From contig NZ_BAAAYN010000008.1 of assembly GCF_039536245.1 (NCBI RefSeq), positions 6,223-61,488 of the forward strand: a DNA stretch of 55,266 nucleotides. Reading direction: 5' to 3'. This DNA is from Cryptosporangium minutisporangium (lineage in GTDB: Bacteria; Actinomycetota; Actinomycetes; Mycobacteriales; Cryptosporangiaceae). The first letter of the stretch is position 1; every line of letters begins with the position of its first letter. Shown here piece after piece: positions 15,068 through 23,515 of this stretch. Below the pieces are notes generated by a model that saw only the letters and a program-made list of their open reading frames with translations, ran no database searches and was not told where the DNA came from. The position numbers and the translations under genes are program-made.

Positions 15068-15646
15068 CTACCCGGCCGGCAGGAGTACGGCGAAGAGGCA
15101 GCGGAACGCGGTCACGCCGGCGAGACGGCCGCCGCGCAGCTCGTCGACGCGGAGCCCGGCCACCCGCCCGCCGGCCGGGTTGTAGATGAGCACACGGTCG
15201 TCCCGGTGCGCGACGACCAGCAGATAGTGGGCCGGGTAGAGGTTCCCGACCAGCAGCGGCACGGGGCGGCCGGCGTCGACCGCTGCGAGCACCCGGTCGA
15301 CCGTCCGTGCGCGGGCCCGGCGGCCGGTACGGATGGTCCAGCGGACGACGTAACGGTCGCCGGTCTCCTCGGCCAGCCCGCGCCGTACACCCCACGGAGT
15401 CGTGCCGAGCGCCCGCGGCCAGACCGTGTTCGTCCGGTGCCGCACCCGCAGCTGCTCGGTGACCAGGCGCTGCCCGAACGCCTCGGGACCACCGCCGGAG
15501 GTGAGTTCCCGCGCGTACTCCGGATCGGCCAGCACCCGGGCCAGCAGAATCGCGGTGGTGCCGCAGGTGGTGCCGTCCGTCTGCGCGAACGGCCGTCCGG
15601 CGTAGGTGACCGGACCCACCCGCAGCGGGTCGAACCACGCGTCCAC
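15068..15646 (-). CDS. C39-like cysteine peptidase family protein
   Basis: 192 aa from GTG 15646-15644, chosen because GAGGAGGTG ends 6 nt before it; the same frame stays open much further upstream but only as a shadow of the CapA gene. The segment QTDGTTCGTTAILLARVLAD places a catalytic-type Cys at the start of a helix. PAHYLLVVAHRDDRVLIYNPAGG supplies the His and the Asp/Asn expected for a papain-like/C39 triad. There is no signal peptide and no ABC-transporter partner. It follows the CapA-like gene by 56 bp, so the two are probably one operon. Substrate unknown. Confidence 0.66.
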   Translation of the reverse strand: MDAWFDPLRVGPVTYAGRPFAQTDGTTCGTTAILLARVLADPEYARELTSGGGPEAFGQRLVTEQLRVRHRTNTVWPRALGTTPWGVRRGLAEETGDRYVVRWTIRTGRRARARTVDRVLAAVDAGRPVPLLVGNLYPAHYLLVVAHRDDRVLIYNPAGGRVAGLRVDELRGGRLAGVTAFRCLFAVLLPAG

Positions 15647-15702
15647 GGCCGGCACCTCCTCGTCCTCGTTCGCCCGCCGTCGTCCCCGCGGCGTGGCCCG
15701 GC

Positions 15703-16872
15703 TCAGCCGGCCGGTGGCGACAGCGTGCCTCCCGGTCCGAGCCGGACGGCCGTCTGGCCGAAGTCGGCGGCCGACACTCGCCGGACCAGCGTCAACGCCC
15801 TGCGCTCCGGGTCGCGGGCGGGCAGCCCGCCGCGCACCAGACGGGTGCTGACCAGCGTCCCGCCCACCCAGCTGCCGTCCGCGCGCAGCTCGACCCGCAC
15901 CACCCCGCCGACGCCGAGCGGACCGGCGGTCGACAGCGTCCGGTACCCGGCGAAGTTCCCGGTGCTGTACGCGATCAACCGGCCCCGGTAGAACTCCATG
16001 CCGCGCAGGACGTGCGGGCCGTGGCCGACGACCAGGTCCGCTCCGGCGTCCACCACCGCGTGGGCGAACCGGATCGGGTCGCCGCGCTGTTCGTCGAGGA
16101 ACGTCTCCGGACCGGGCCGCACGTGGGTCCGGTCGGAGCCTTCCGCGCCGATGTGCATGTTCACCACGACGACGTCGGCCCCCACCGCCGCGCGCCGCAC
16201 CAGCGCGGCGGCGGCCCGGACGTCGAGCACGCTGTTGGTCCAGCCGTAGGGGGAGAACCCGAGCACCGCGACCCGGACGCCGTTCGCCGAGACCCGAGTG
16301 ATCTGGCCGGCGAAGCCGGTGTGTGCGACACCATGACGGCGCAGCGCGGCGGTGGTGTCGTGGAGGCCGCCGGTGCCGTAGTCGCGGGCGTGGTTGTTGG
16401 CGACGTTCAGCACGGTGAACCCGGCGTCCGCGAGCCAGCGGGCGTAACCGGGCGGTACCCGGAACGCGAAGCAGCGGTTCGGCGGCTCGCTCGGCTTCGC
16501 CGTGGTCTTCGACGACGAGGAGGACGACGGCCGCGCGCACTTCGCCGAGTACGTCCGGTCGGTGAGCGGGGACTCCAGATTGCCGGTCACGACGTCGCCG
16601 GTCAGTACCGGGCGGACGTCGTCGAAGAAGGTACGGCCGCCGTCCGGCGGCAGCTTCGGCGTCGAGCCGAGGATGACGTCGCCCACCGCGGCGACCCGGA
16701 CCGTCGGCTCCGGTGGCGCGGTGGACGCGGCGGGAGCGGCCAGCCGAAGGAACGTCCCGTCGTCGGTGCCGCTCGGGCCGGACGTCGTGACGCCGGCGGC
16801 CACGCCGAGTAGCGCGACGGCGACGCTGAGAGCGCCGATCGCGATCCACCGGCCCCGGACCCCGGTCTTCAC
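15703..16872 (-). CDS. CapA-family secreted metallophosphoesterase-like protein
   Basis: 389 aa. An N-terminal signal/anchor (about 10-30) is followed by VAAVGDVILG (the GD metal-site motif of the CapA/PGA_cap fold), VTGNLESPLTDR, LNVANNHARDYG (NNH motif), VVVNMHIGAE, VVGHGPHVLRGMEFY and STGNFAGY. These are the hallmarks of poly-gamma-glutamate-synthesis CapA-like proteins, which belong to the calcineurin-like phosphoesterase clan. No capB/capC genes are present, so a capsule role is doubtful and an envelope hydrolase is equally likely. The GTG start lacks a ribosome site but sits 7 nt after TATTGT, suggesting leaderless translation. Confidence 0.85.
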   Translation of the reverse strand: MKTGVRGRWIAIGALSVAVALLGVAAGVTTSGPSGTDDGTFLRLAAPAASTAPPEPTVRVAAVGDVILGSTPKLPPDGGRTFFDDVRPVLTGDVVTGNLESPLTDRTYSAKCARPSSSSSSKTTAKPSEPPNRCFAFRVPPGYARWLADAGFTVLNVANNHARDYGTGGLHDTTAALRRHGVAHTGFAGQITRVSANGVRVAVLGFSPYGWTNSVLDVRAAAALVRRAAVGADVVVVNMHIGAEGSDRTHVRPGPETFLDEQRGDPIRFAHAVVDAGADLVVGHGPHVLRGMEFYRGRLIAYSTGNFAGYRTLSTAGPLGVGGVVRVELRADGSWVGGTLVSTRLVRGGLPARDPERRALTLVRRVSAADFGQTAVRLGPGGTLSPPAG

Positions 16873-16879
16873 AGCCGGA

Positions 16880-16885
16880 ACAATA
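16880..16885 (-). promoter_or_regulatory. -10 element of a leaderless CapA transcript
   Basis: Minus strand TATTGT, seven bases, then the GTG start at 16872. No Shine-Dalgarno sequence is present, which fits a leaderless mRNA. I see no convincing -35. The rest of the 203-bp gap up to 17076 would hold the kinase promoter, for which TATACACT near 16998 is only a weak candidate. Confidence 0.45.
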
Positions 16886-17075
16886 GGGAACGTCGGCTAG
16901 TCTGCCCGGGACTTCGCCGAGGTCAGCGCGTCCCAGTAGGGTCTCGGTCGCCCGCCCTGTCGGCAACCCGTCTCGGACCGATCGGCGCCGGACCGCGGGC
17001 TATACACTCCAGCGGCGGACGACTGGGCGGACGCCTGAGTGAACGGATCGAGCGGGGAAGGGGAGCGCAGCCACG

Positions 17076-19886
17076 ATGAGCGGCTGGTCGAGCGACCCCG
17101 GCCGGACGCCGTCCGGCGGGCACAGCAGCGGCACCGAGGGCGGCCCGACGCTCACCGAACCCCAGCTGGTCGTCGGCCGGGCGGTGCGGTTACCGGTCGG
17201 CACCGGGCCGGACGTCCGGATCCTGCTGCGCGAGCGCATCTCGAAGAACACCGGTCAGGCCACCGTGTTCATCGCCGAGTTGCTCGATCCGCTGGCCGAG
17301 GCCGGTGAGCCCGGTGACCCGGTCGCGGTCCGGGTCGTGCTGGAGCGGCGGGGGCGGCCGGATGTCCTGCAGCGCATGCGCCGCGAGCAGCGGTACGCGA
17401 CCGCGCTACGGCACCCGTTCCTGCTGCCGGTGTTCGCGCAAGCCGAGATGCCGGAGTTCCGGCGCGAGTTCGACGGCGTCTGCCTCGCGCTCGTCCAGGT
17501 CATGCCCCTGTGCGAGCTGGAGGACCTGGAGGACCAGGTCGTCAAGGCCAATCCGCCGCGGCTGACCGCGGACCAGCTCCTCTTCGACCTGGTCGGTATC
17601 GCGGACGCACTGCACCATCTGCACACGCCGACCGGCCAGCGCGGCGTCCTGGTGCACCGGGACGTCAAGCCGGCGAACATCCTGCGCTGGGACCGCCGCA
17701 GCGTCCTCGGTGACCTCGGGACCCTCCGCGACCCGCAGACCGGGAACCCGACCGGCGGTGTCGGGACCATCCCGTACATGCCGCCGGACGAGGGCACCAG
17801 CCCGACCCCGGCCTGGGACATGTTCAGCTTCGGTGTGGTGCTGGCCGAGCTGCTCACCGCGCGGCGTCCGCACGACGTCGCGGAGAAGACACCGCTGGCC
17901 TACCTGCAGGCGCACCTGCGGCACAGCCTCCGTCCGGACCTGGACGAGCTGCTGGCGGCCGAGGTCGGGCCGGAGCGCGGCCGGGTGGTCGCGAGCTTGG
18001 TGCGGCGCTGCACCGACCCCGAACCTCAGGGCCGCCCGACCGCGGCTGCGGCACGGGACGAACTGCTGCCGCTGCTGGTGCCCGAGGAGCAGCTCCGGCT
18101 GCACGAGCTGGTGGCGTTCGACACCGTTCCGGCGCTCGACGTCATCGCGGTGTCAGCGCTCGGGCTCTACGGCGATCAGCACCCGGTCACCCGGTCGGCG
18201 GCCGAGCGGCTGGCCGCGACGCTGGTGGCGTCCGCGGCCGGGCTGATGGAGGAGGGCAGGCCGACCACGGCCAAGGACTACCTGGAGCGGGCGCGGCGGA
18301 TCCAGGCGGCGCTCGCCGAGGGCGGGCCGACGCCGATCGAGCAGTCGACCGACGAGCCGACCCGGGCCCAGCACTGGGCCCGGACCCACCCGGCTCCCGC
18401 GGTGCTCTCCGCCCCGCCGGCGGCGCCTGGCCCGTCGGCCGCGTCGGTCTCCGGTGCGGCGGGCACGTTTCCGGTCTCGGGGACGCCGGTCTCCGGCTCC
18501 TACCCCGTCTCCGGTCACCCCGTCTCGGGGCACCCGGTGTCGGGGCACCCGGTGTCGGGGCACCCGGTGTCGGGGCATCCGGTGTCGGGGCACCCGGTGT
18601 CGGGGCATCCGGTGTCGGGTCACCCGGTGTCGGGTCACCCGGTGTCGGGTCACCCGGTGTCGGGTCACCCGATCTCGGGCAGCCCGCACTCGCCTGTCAC
18701 GCCCTGGCAGAGCAACCCACCGGGTGGCCCGTTCGTCTACGGCGCGCCCTATCCGCCCGCGGGGAGCGGCGCGGTTGCACCGGCCCCGCCGAGCGCGTCA
18801 CCCGCCCGGCGGCGTCGGCCGCTGATCGCCGCCCTGGCGGTGGCCGTCGTCCTCGCGGTGGTCGGTGCCGGCGTGTTCTGGCTCCGCGGCATCGGGGGCG
18901 GAACGTCCGGCGAGGACTCCGCCACGCCGCGCGTCACCGCGACGCCGCTCGCGATCGGCCCGTCGCCGGCGATCCAGCACAAGTTCTCCGGGCACACCCA
19001 GTGGATCAACGCGGTGGCGTTCAGCCCGGACGGTCGGAAGATCGCGTCCGGCAGCGGCGACAGCACGGTGCGGCTCTGGGACGTCGAGTTCCGTAGCCAG
19101 ATCGGCGACCCGCTCAAGGGCCACACCGGCACCGTCTACCGAGTTCGGTTCAGTGTCAACGACCTCCTCGCCTCGGTCGGCGGCGACGGCGCGGTCCGGC
19201 TGTGGAACGCCGACACCGGCACCAAGGTCGGCGTGCTCACCGGCCACGCCGGCGACGCCTACGGGCTCGCGTTCTCCCCGGACGGGATGGTGCTCGCGTC
19301 GTCCGGCGGCGACCGCACCGTGCGGCTCTGGGACGTGGCGAAGCAGAAGGAGATCGCGGTGCTCAGGGGGCACACCGACGAGGTCTACAGCGTCGCGTTC
19401 TCCCCGGACGGCAGGACGCTGGCCACCGGTGGCGCCGACGACACGATCCGGCTCTGGGACGTCGAGACGCGCAAGCAGATCGGTGACCCGCTGCAGGCGA
19501 CGCCCGGTGACATCGACTCGGTCGCGTTCAGCCCGGACGGGCGGCTGGTGGCCGGTGGGGGCTCCGACAAGGTCGTGCGGCTCTGGGACACCGAGACCCG
19601 GGCTCTCCGCGACGGTCCGTCGGCGCTGCGCGGCCACACCGACAACATCTACAGCCTGGCGTTCAGCCCTGACGGTCGGACGCTCGCCACCGCCAGCATC
19701 GACGACACCACCCGGCTCTGGGACGTCGCGTCGGGCAAGCAGATCGGGAAGCCGCTGAAGGCCGGCGGCGACGTGGACGCGGTGGCGTTCAGCCCGGACG
19801 GTCGGACGCTCGTCGACGGCGGCGACGAGAAGGTCGTCCGCCTCTGGGATCTCGACGCCCGGCCGGTGCCGACGCCCAGCAACTGA
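17076..19886 (+). CDS. Receptor-like Ser/Thr protein kinase with extracellular WD40 propeller
   Basis: 936 aa. Kinase domain (about 40-320): catalytic loop H194-R-D-V-K-P-A-N, DLG at 213 instead of DFG, and GTIPYMPPDE in place of the APE segment. There is no clear glycine-rich loop, and the VAIK lysine position reads VAVR (R86), so activity may be weak or non-canonical. A Pro/Ser linker contains 11 PVSGH repeats. A transmembrane helix lies at about 583-605, followed by seven WD40 repeats (about 635-930), most with AFSPDGRxLA...DxTxRLWD. Seven blades make one closed propeller, which by topology should be outside the cell. The ligand is unknown. Start ATG with GGGGAGCG upstream. Confidence 0.88.
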   Translation: MSGWSSDPGRTPSGGHSSGTEGGPTLTEPQLVVGRAVRLPVGTGPDVRILLRERISKNTGQATVFIAELLDPLAEAGEPGDPVAVRVVLERRGRPDVLQRMRREQRYATALRHPFLLPVFAQAEMPEFRREFDGVCLALVQVMPLCELEDLEDQVVKANPPRLTADQLLFDLVGIADALHHLHTPTGQRGVLVHRDVKPANILRWDRRSVLGDLGTLRDPQTGNPTGGVGTIPYMPPDEGTSPTPAWDMFSFGVVLAELLTARRPHDVAEKTPLAYLQAHLRHSLRPDLDELLAAEVGPERGRVVASLVRRCTDPEPQGRPTAAAARDELLPLLVPEEQLRLHELVAFDTVPALDVIAVSALGLYGDQHPVTRSAAERLAATLVASAAGLMEEGRPTTAKDYLERARRIQAALAEGGPTPIEQSTDEPTRAQHWARTHPAPAVLSAPPAAPGPSAASVSGAAGTFPVSGTPVSGSYPVSGHPVSGHPVSGHPVSGHPVSGHPVSGHPVSGHPVSGHPVSGHPVSGHPVSGHPISGSPHSPVTPWQSNPPGGPFVYGAPYPPAGSGAVAPAPPSASPARRRRPLIAALAVAVVLAVVGAGVFWLRGIGGGTSGEDSATPRVTATPLAIGPSPAIQHKFSGHTQWINAVAFSPDGRKIASGSGDSTVRLWDVEFRSQIGDPLKGHTGTVYRVRFSVNDLLASVGGDGAVRLWNADTGTKVGVLTGHAGDAYGLAFSPDGMVLASSGGDRTVRLWDVAKQKEIAVLRGHTDEVYSVAFSPDGRTLATGGADDTIRLWDVETRKQIGDPLQATPGDIDSVAFSPDGRLVAGGGSDKVVRLWDTETRALRDGPSALRGHTDNIYSLAFSPDGRTLATASIDDTTRLWDVASGKQIGKPLKAGGDVDAVAFSPDGRTLVDGGDEKVVRLWDLDARPVPTPSN
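18504..18683 (+). repeat. 15-bp coding minisatellite (PVSGH x 11)
   Basis: Eleven 15-bp units encode PVSGH, followed by a variant unit PISGS. Units 3-7 are near-identical at DNA level and units 8-11 share a different base (GGTCAC rather than GGGCAC), showing recent block duplication. The array forms the spacer between the kinase and the membrane helix. Confidence 0.92.
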
Positions 19887-19921
19887 CCTCGCCGGGTGCC
19901 CTCGGGTGCCACAGTGGGTCG

Positions 19922-20056
19922 GTGAACTGGTCGCCGTCGGGTGGAACGTCGTGGTTGGAAGGCCTGTCGGCGTTCGCCGTACTCGCGTTCTTCGTCGCGA
20001 GCTGGGTCCGGTCGCGGCGGCGCCGCCGCCGGAACGACAACCGAGCGCCGGACTGA
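19922..20056 (+). CDS. Small single-pass membrane protein (44 aa)
   Basis: A GTG-started frame of 44 codons beginning 35 bp after the kinase stop. The product has a short polar N-terminus, a hydrophobic helix at about residues 12-28 (LEGLSAFAVLAFFVASWV) and a strongly basic tail with six arginines in a row after RSR. This is the classic layout of a small N-out, C-in membrane protein. No good ribosome site is seen. It may be co-transcribed with the kinase and could modulate it. It could also be a chance frame. Confidence 0.4.
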   Translation: MNWSPSGGTSWLEGLSAFAVLAFFVASWVRSRRRRRRNDNRAPD

Positions 20057-20133
20057 CCCCGGCGACGCGCGGCCGATCGCGCGGGGCCGCGGCGAGGGCG
20101 GGCCGTCGACGCGGCCCGCCCCACCCGAGCGAC

Positions 20134-22125
20134 TCAGCGTTGCGCGGAGAGTCCCCACTCGGTGTTCGCCGCCGTGTCCTGCGAGCCGAGGAAGCCCTCG
20201 CTCGGATTGAACACGTCCTCGCCGAAGTCGACGTCCAGGTCGTCGTCCGTGCCGCCGTGCCCGTCCTCGCCGACCCCCCAGAGCATCGCGAAGTTCCCGC
20301 CCTGGTCCATCAGGTCCGAGGTCTCGTCGAACGCCGCGGTGTGCCAGCTGCCGAAGAAGTGCCCGGCCTCGTGGGCGACCGCGTTACCCACGGCCTGACC
20401 GACGAACCGCACCCGGTCGCTCTTCGACGTCAAGTACGCCACCAGTGACGGGTTCGCGGTGTTCCGCGCGCCGCCGGGGTTCGACAGATCGTCGAGCAGG
20501 ACGAGCGCCGACTCCTCGGTGTCGAAGTTGCCGGGGTCGACCGACTGCGAGATACCGACGGTGGACAGGCCGGACTCGTCCGCGGTGCCCCCGATGACCA
20601 CCCTGCTGACGTTCGGCTGGCCCCAGGAGTCGCGGTTGTCACGGCTGTTCAGCACTCGGATCGCGACCCGATCCCCGAAGTCGTGTTCCAGGTTCTCCCG
20701 CACGGTCCGGACGACCGCGTCGAGCGCGGCGTTCTCCTCCTCGCTGCGCAGGCCCCAGCGGCCGAGGAACGCGCGGAACGGGGAGAGCGTCCGCACCCCG
20801 GTACCGCCCCAGATGCGGGTGTTGACCTGGGCTCCGTCGAAGTCGAGGAAGATCGTCTGGACCGTGCTGGCCCCGCGCTCCTCCGGCCCCGGTCGGTAGA
20901 CCTGCAGGGTCAGGTCGTAGCGTCCGGCGCCGCTGCTGATCGCGATCGTGTGCGGGCCGGCGGCGTCGGCGACGTGCGCGAGCACCGCGTTGCCCCCGCC
21001 GGGCAGCGGCGAGGTCGGCGGGTAGATCCCCGACTGGTCCTGCCGGGAGGTGAGCCGGAGGTGGTGTTCGGGATCACGGACCGACAGCTCGCGCCCCGAC
21101 CCGGTGATCGACGCGCCGAGGACGTCGCCCGGCCGGAGGTCGAGCTGGTAGAAGTCGACGTCGTCGGCGTCGAGGCCGAACGTGATCGAGTACGCGCCCT
21201 CGGAGCCCACGCCGCGTCCGCTGCCGGAGTCGAACGGGTCTTCCGGGACGGCGGAGTCGTACGCACCGACCGAGATGAAGTACTCGCCGTCGGCCGGGAT
21301 GTTCACCGCGAGGCGGCTGTCGAGCGTCTCGCCGTCGTCGTCGTTGAGCGCGATCGCCTTACCGGCCTTGTTCCAGAGGACGACCACCGAGTCGAGCTTC
21401 GCCACCGTGGCATCGTTCGTGCTCGGCGTGTCCAGGTCGACGAGCAGCCGTTGACCGGCCCTGGCGGTGGTGATCCGGTAGAAGTCGAAGTCGCCCTTCT
21501 TGTCCCCGGCCGAACCGTGCGGGCCGTCACCGATCCGCCCGGTGGTGATCCGGCGGGTCTGCGGGCCGGGCAGCACCACGAGCGCGGCCTTGCCGATCGA
21601 TCCGTTGTCCTCGGCCGGCGGGTCGAACTGGACCGCGGCCGGACCTTCGGCGAGGGTGCCGACCACCCGGGCCGACGGCACCCGCCCGTCGGCCGTCCCG
21701 AACCGCTCGAGCTGCTCGGCCGTTCCGATCCGGTCGTTGCCGCCGAGGGTGCGGGCCGGCTCTTGCTCGTCGACGAACACCGGTTCGACGCCCTGCACCG
21801 CGATCGCCCGCGGGTCAGCGGGGCGGGAGTTCTTCAGCCCGGCCGCTCGGCGCTTGCCGTCGGCAGCCAGCTTGCCCCGCCAGTAGGACCAGTCGACCTT
21901 CTGGGGCTCCGGCACCAACCCGAGGTACGGGTTCGCGCCGCGGCCCGGATGTTCTCCGTGCGCGTTCTTGGCTACCTGCGGCAGGCCCAGCTGTTGGGCG
22001 GCGTTCGGCTCCGGTGGGCCCGACGGGGAGTCCGCACCCGATGCGGCCGTCGGCCCGCTCAAGAGCAGCGATCCGGCCAGTGCACCCGCGGTGCCGAGGG
22101 CAGCCCAAATCCGACGATGTCTCAT
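20134..22125 (-). CDS. Secreted metzincin-type zinc metalloprotease with PPC-like domain
   Basis: 663 aa from ATG 22125-22123. A signal peptide covers about 1-32 (basic start, hydrophobic core, GPTAASGA end). A beta-rich region around 270-370 (FDFYRITTARAGQRLLVDLDT ... DGEYFISVGAYD) resembles bacterial pre-peptidase C-terminal domains. The catalytic part lies at the C-terminal end: the extended zinc motif HEAGHFFGSWH (585-595) supplies three His ligands, and a Met-turn candidate DLMDQGG follows about 20 residues later (M606). The last 50 residues are Asp-rich (GGTDDDLDVDFGED) and may bind calcium. Function: exported endopeptidase, substrate unknown. The 80 codons upstream in the same frame are unlikely to be translated. 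Confidence 0.8.
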   Translation of the reverse strand: MRHRRIWAALGTAGALAGSLLLSGPTAASGADSPSGPPEPNAAQQLGLPQVAKNAHGEHPGRGANPYLGLVPEPQKVDWSYWRGKLAADGKRRAAGLKNSRPADPRAIAVQGVEPVFVDEQEPARTLGGNDRIGTAEQLERFGTADGRVPSARVVGTLAEGPAAVQFDPPAEDNGSIGKAALVVLPGPQTRRITTGRIGDGPHGSAGDKKGDFDFYRITTARAGQRLLVDLDTPSTNDATVAKLDSVVVLWNKAGKAIALNDDDGETLDSRLAVNIPADGEYFISVGAYDSAVPEDPFDSGSGRGVGSEGAYSITFGLDADDVDFYQLDLRPGDVLGASITGSGRELSVRDPEHHLRLTSRQDQSGIYPPTSPLPGGGNAVLAHVADAAGPHTIAISSGAGRYDLTLQVYRPGPEERGASTVQTIFLDFDGAQVNTRIWGGTGVRTLSPFRAFLGRWGLRSEEENAALDAVVRTVRENLEHDFGDRVAIRVLNSRDNRDSWGQPNVSRVVIGGTADESGLSTVGISQSVDPGNFDTEESALVLLDDLSNPGGARNTANPSLVAYLTSKSDRVRFVGQAVGNAVAHEAGHFFGSWHTAAFDETSDLMDQGGNFAMLWGVGEDGHGGTDDDLDVDFGEDVFNPSEGFLGSQDTAANTEWGLSAQR

Positions 22126-22191
22126 GTCCCGGTTCCCCGTTTCCCGTTCGTATGCGCCCGGTGCACACACCGCGGCACAGGCTCGAACAAA

Positions 22192-22232
22192 GGGAACATA
22201 ACGTATTAATCGTTCATAATGACTCGTTACCC
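22192..22232. promoter_or_regulatory. A+T-rich divergent promoter region
   Basis: A local A+T-rich island in an otherwise very G+C-rich sequence, between the protease (minus) and methyltransferase (plus) genes. It includes the near-palindrome AACGTATTAATCGTT (22200-22214) and a second CGTTA at 22225. This is a good place for a promoter and operator, but I cannot assign a sigma factor. Confidence 0.4.
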
Positions 22233-22352
22233 CCCTGGTGGCGGTCGGTCGAGCTGTGATCGACGCAGGAGCCGTGAGCGGGGTGTGACCTGCCCCACTC
22301 AGGTGGCAGACTGCAGCCGACGACCAGCCCTCTCTGTCCTGTGGAGACGTCG

Positions 22353-23162
22353 ATGAACGAGGCAACGGCGCCCGATCGTCCCTTCGCGGCCGGGATGTAC
22401 GACTACTTACTCGGCGGAACAGCGAACACCGCCGTCGATCGGGCGACGGTCGAACAGATGATCAAGGTCCTCCCCGAGATGCGGGAGGGAGCCTGGGCGA
22501 ATCGCGGTTTCCTTCAGCGCGCGGTTGCCCGGATGGCGGGCGAGTGGGGCATCAACCAGTTCCTCGATCTCGGAGCCGGGTTACCGACCCAGCGACACAC
22601 CCACGAGGTGGTGCGTGAGCTGCGCCCGGACGGCCGGGTCGTCTACGTCGACATCGACCCCAGGGTGATCGAGCGCGGGACGAAGCTTCTCGCCGACGAG
22701 TCCGGCGCGGCGGTCTTCCAGGCGGACATCCGGGACGCCGAGCGGGTACTGGCCGCTCCGGAGACCCGTGCGCTGATCGACTTCGACCGGCCGGTCGGGC
22801 TTCTCATGGTGGCCGTCACCCACTTCCTCAAGGACGAGGACGATCCCTGGGATCTCGTGCGGCGTTACGTCGACGCGGTTCCGTCCGGCTCCTACCTCGC
22901 GATCTCCGCACCGACCGCCGACAAGCAAGCGGCCCGCATCCGGGATGCGATGCTGGCCGGCCTCGCGAAGACACCGACGCCGGCCGTCGAGCGGAGCATG
23001 GAAGAGTTCAGCCGGTTCCTGGACGGTCTGGAGATCGTTCCGCCCTATTCCGGTGCGGATCCGGTCGTCGCGCACATCGGACAGTGGGGCGCGGAGGACC
23101 CGGTCGAGGCCGACGACGACGGATCACGGTGGTGGTACGCGGCTGTTGCGCGCAAGCCCTGA
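22353..23162 (+). CDS. SAM-dependent methyltransferase (actinobacterial Methyltransf_19 type), copy 1
   Basis: 269 aa. The family signature is clear: RPFAAGMYDYLLGGTANTAVDR near the N-terminus, the glycine-rich SAM site FLDLGAGLPT, VVYVDIDPRVI, and FDRPVGLLMVAVTHFL. GGAG lies 6 nt before ATG 22353. Members are widespread in actinobacteria, often in many copies beside XRE/DUF397 genes, and their methyl acceptor is unknown. A second copy lies at 24405 on the other strand. Confidence 0.85.
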   Translation: MNEATAPDRPFAAGMYDYLLGGTANTAVDRATVEQMIKVLPEMREGAWANRGFLQRAVARMAGEWGINQFLDLGAGLPTQRHTHEVVRELRPDGRVVYVDIDPRVIERGTKLLADESGAAVFQADIRDAERVLAAPETRALIDFDRPVGLLMVAVTHFLKDEDDPWDLVRRYVDAVPSGSYLAISAPTADKQAARIRDAMLAGLAKTPTPAVERSMEEFSRFLDGLEIVPPYSGADPVVAHIGQWGAEDPVEADDDGSRWWYAAVARKP

Positions 23163-23184
23163 AACGAGCGCTAGCCTGAAGCAT

Positions 23185-23427
23185 GTGTCCGTACCTCGAA
23201 AGCCGACCGTCCAGGAGTTGCGTATCGACGTCGCTGCGCAGAGCTGGCAGCGTTCGGGCTCCGGGCGGGGATCGATAGAGGTCGCGTTCGCCGACGCCAT
23301 CGGCGAACAGTGGGTGTTGATGCGGGTCGCCGGGGACCCGGAGGAGCGAGTGCTGGTCTACGACCGGTTCGAGTGGGAGTGCTTCGTCGACGGAGTACGC
23401 AACGGTGAGTTCGACGACGCGATCTGA
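23185..23427 (+). CDS. DUF397 protein, copy 1
   Basis: 80 aa from GTG 23185; the ribosome site is weak. It carries the DUF397 pattern: SWQRSGSGRGSIEVAFADAIGEQWVLMRVAGDPEERVLVYDRFEWECFVDGVRNGEFD, that is a W..S..G start, an EVA strand, a V.MR..D...P strand and a final F-x-W...G....FD segment, although the usual cysteine (NCVEVA) is replaced. DUF397 proteins act with adjacent XRE/DUF5753 regulators in streptomycetes (as in the BldB/WhiJ/Scr1 circle, recalled). Located 88 bp before the XRE gene. Confidence 0.75.
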   Translation: MSVPRKPTVQELRIDVAAQSWQRSGSGRGSIEVAFADAIGEQWVLMRVAGDPEERVLVYDRFEWECFVDGVRNGEFDDAI

Positions 23428-23515
23428 CGGTTCCGGGGCGGCATCGGCTCCGCCTCCACGAGTGACACGGTAGTACCCCCGGTGAGCGAGCGATGCTGAC
23501 CTGTGGAGGAGCGGA

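Noticed and set aside
16416-16443. Further sigma-L-like sites at TGAACC/GGTTCA occurrences in coding DNA (for example 1050, 4275, 16416, 33915, 39705, 40140, 48351)
   Set aside because: None has CGT at the 16-base spacing; they are chance coding matches.
15068-16966. A 632-residue fusion covering the CapA region and the peptidase
   Set aside because: The N-terminal two thirds is a frame shadow of the CapA-like gene; the peptidase has its own GTG and GAGGAGGTG site.
18504-18683. CRISPR-like regular repeats
   Set aside because: The 15-bp units are contiguous, without spacers, and encode PVSGH in frame within the kinase gene.
22126-22365. 80-residue extension of the metzincin protease
   Set aside because: It would put the signal peptide in the middle of the protein and run through the A+T-rich promoter region.
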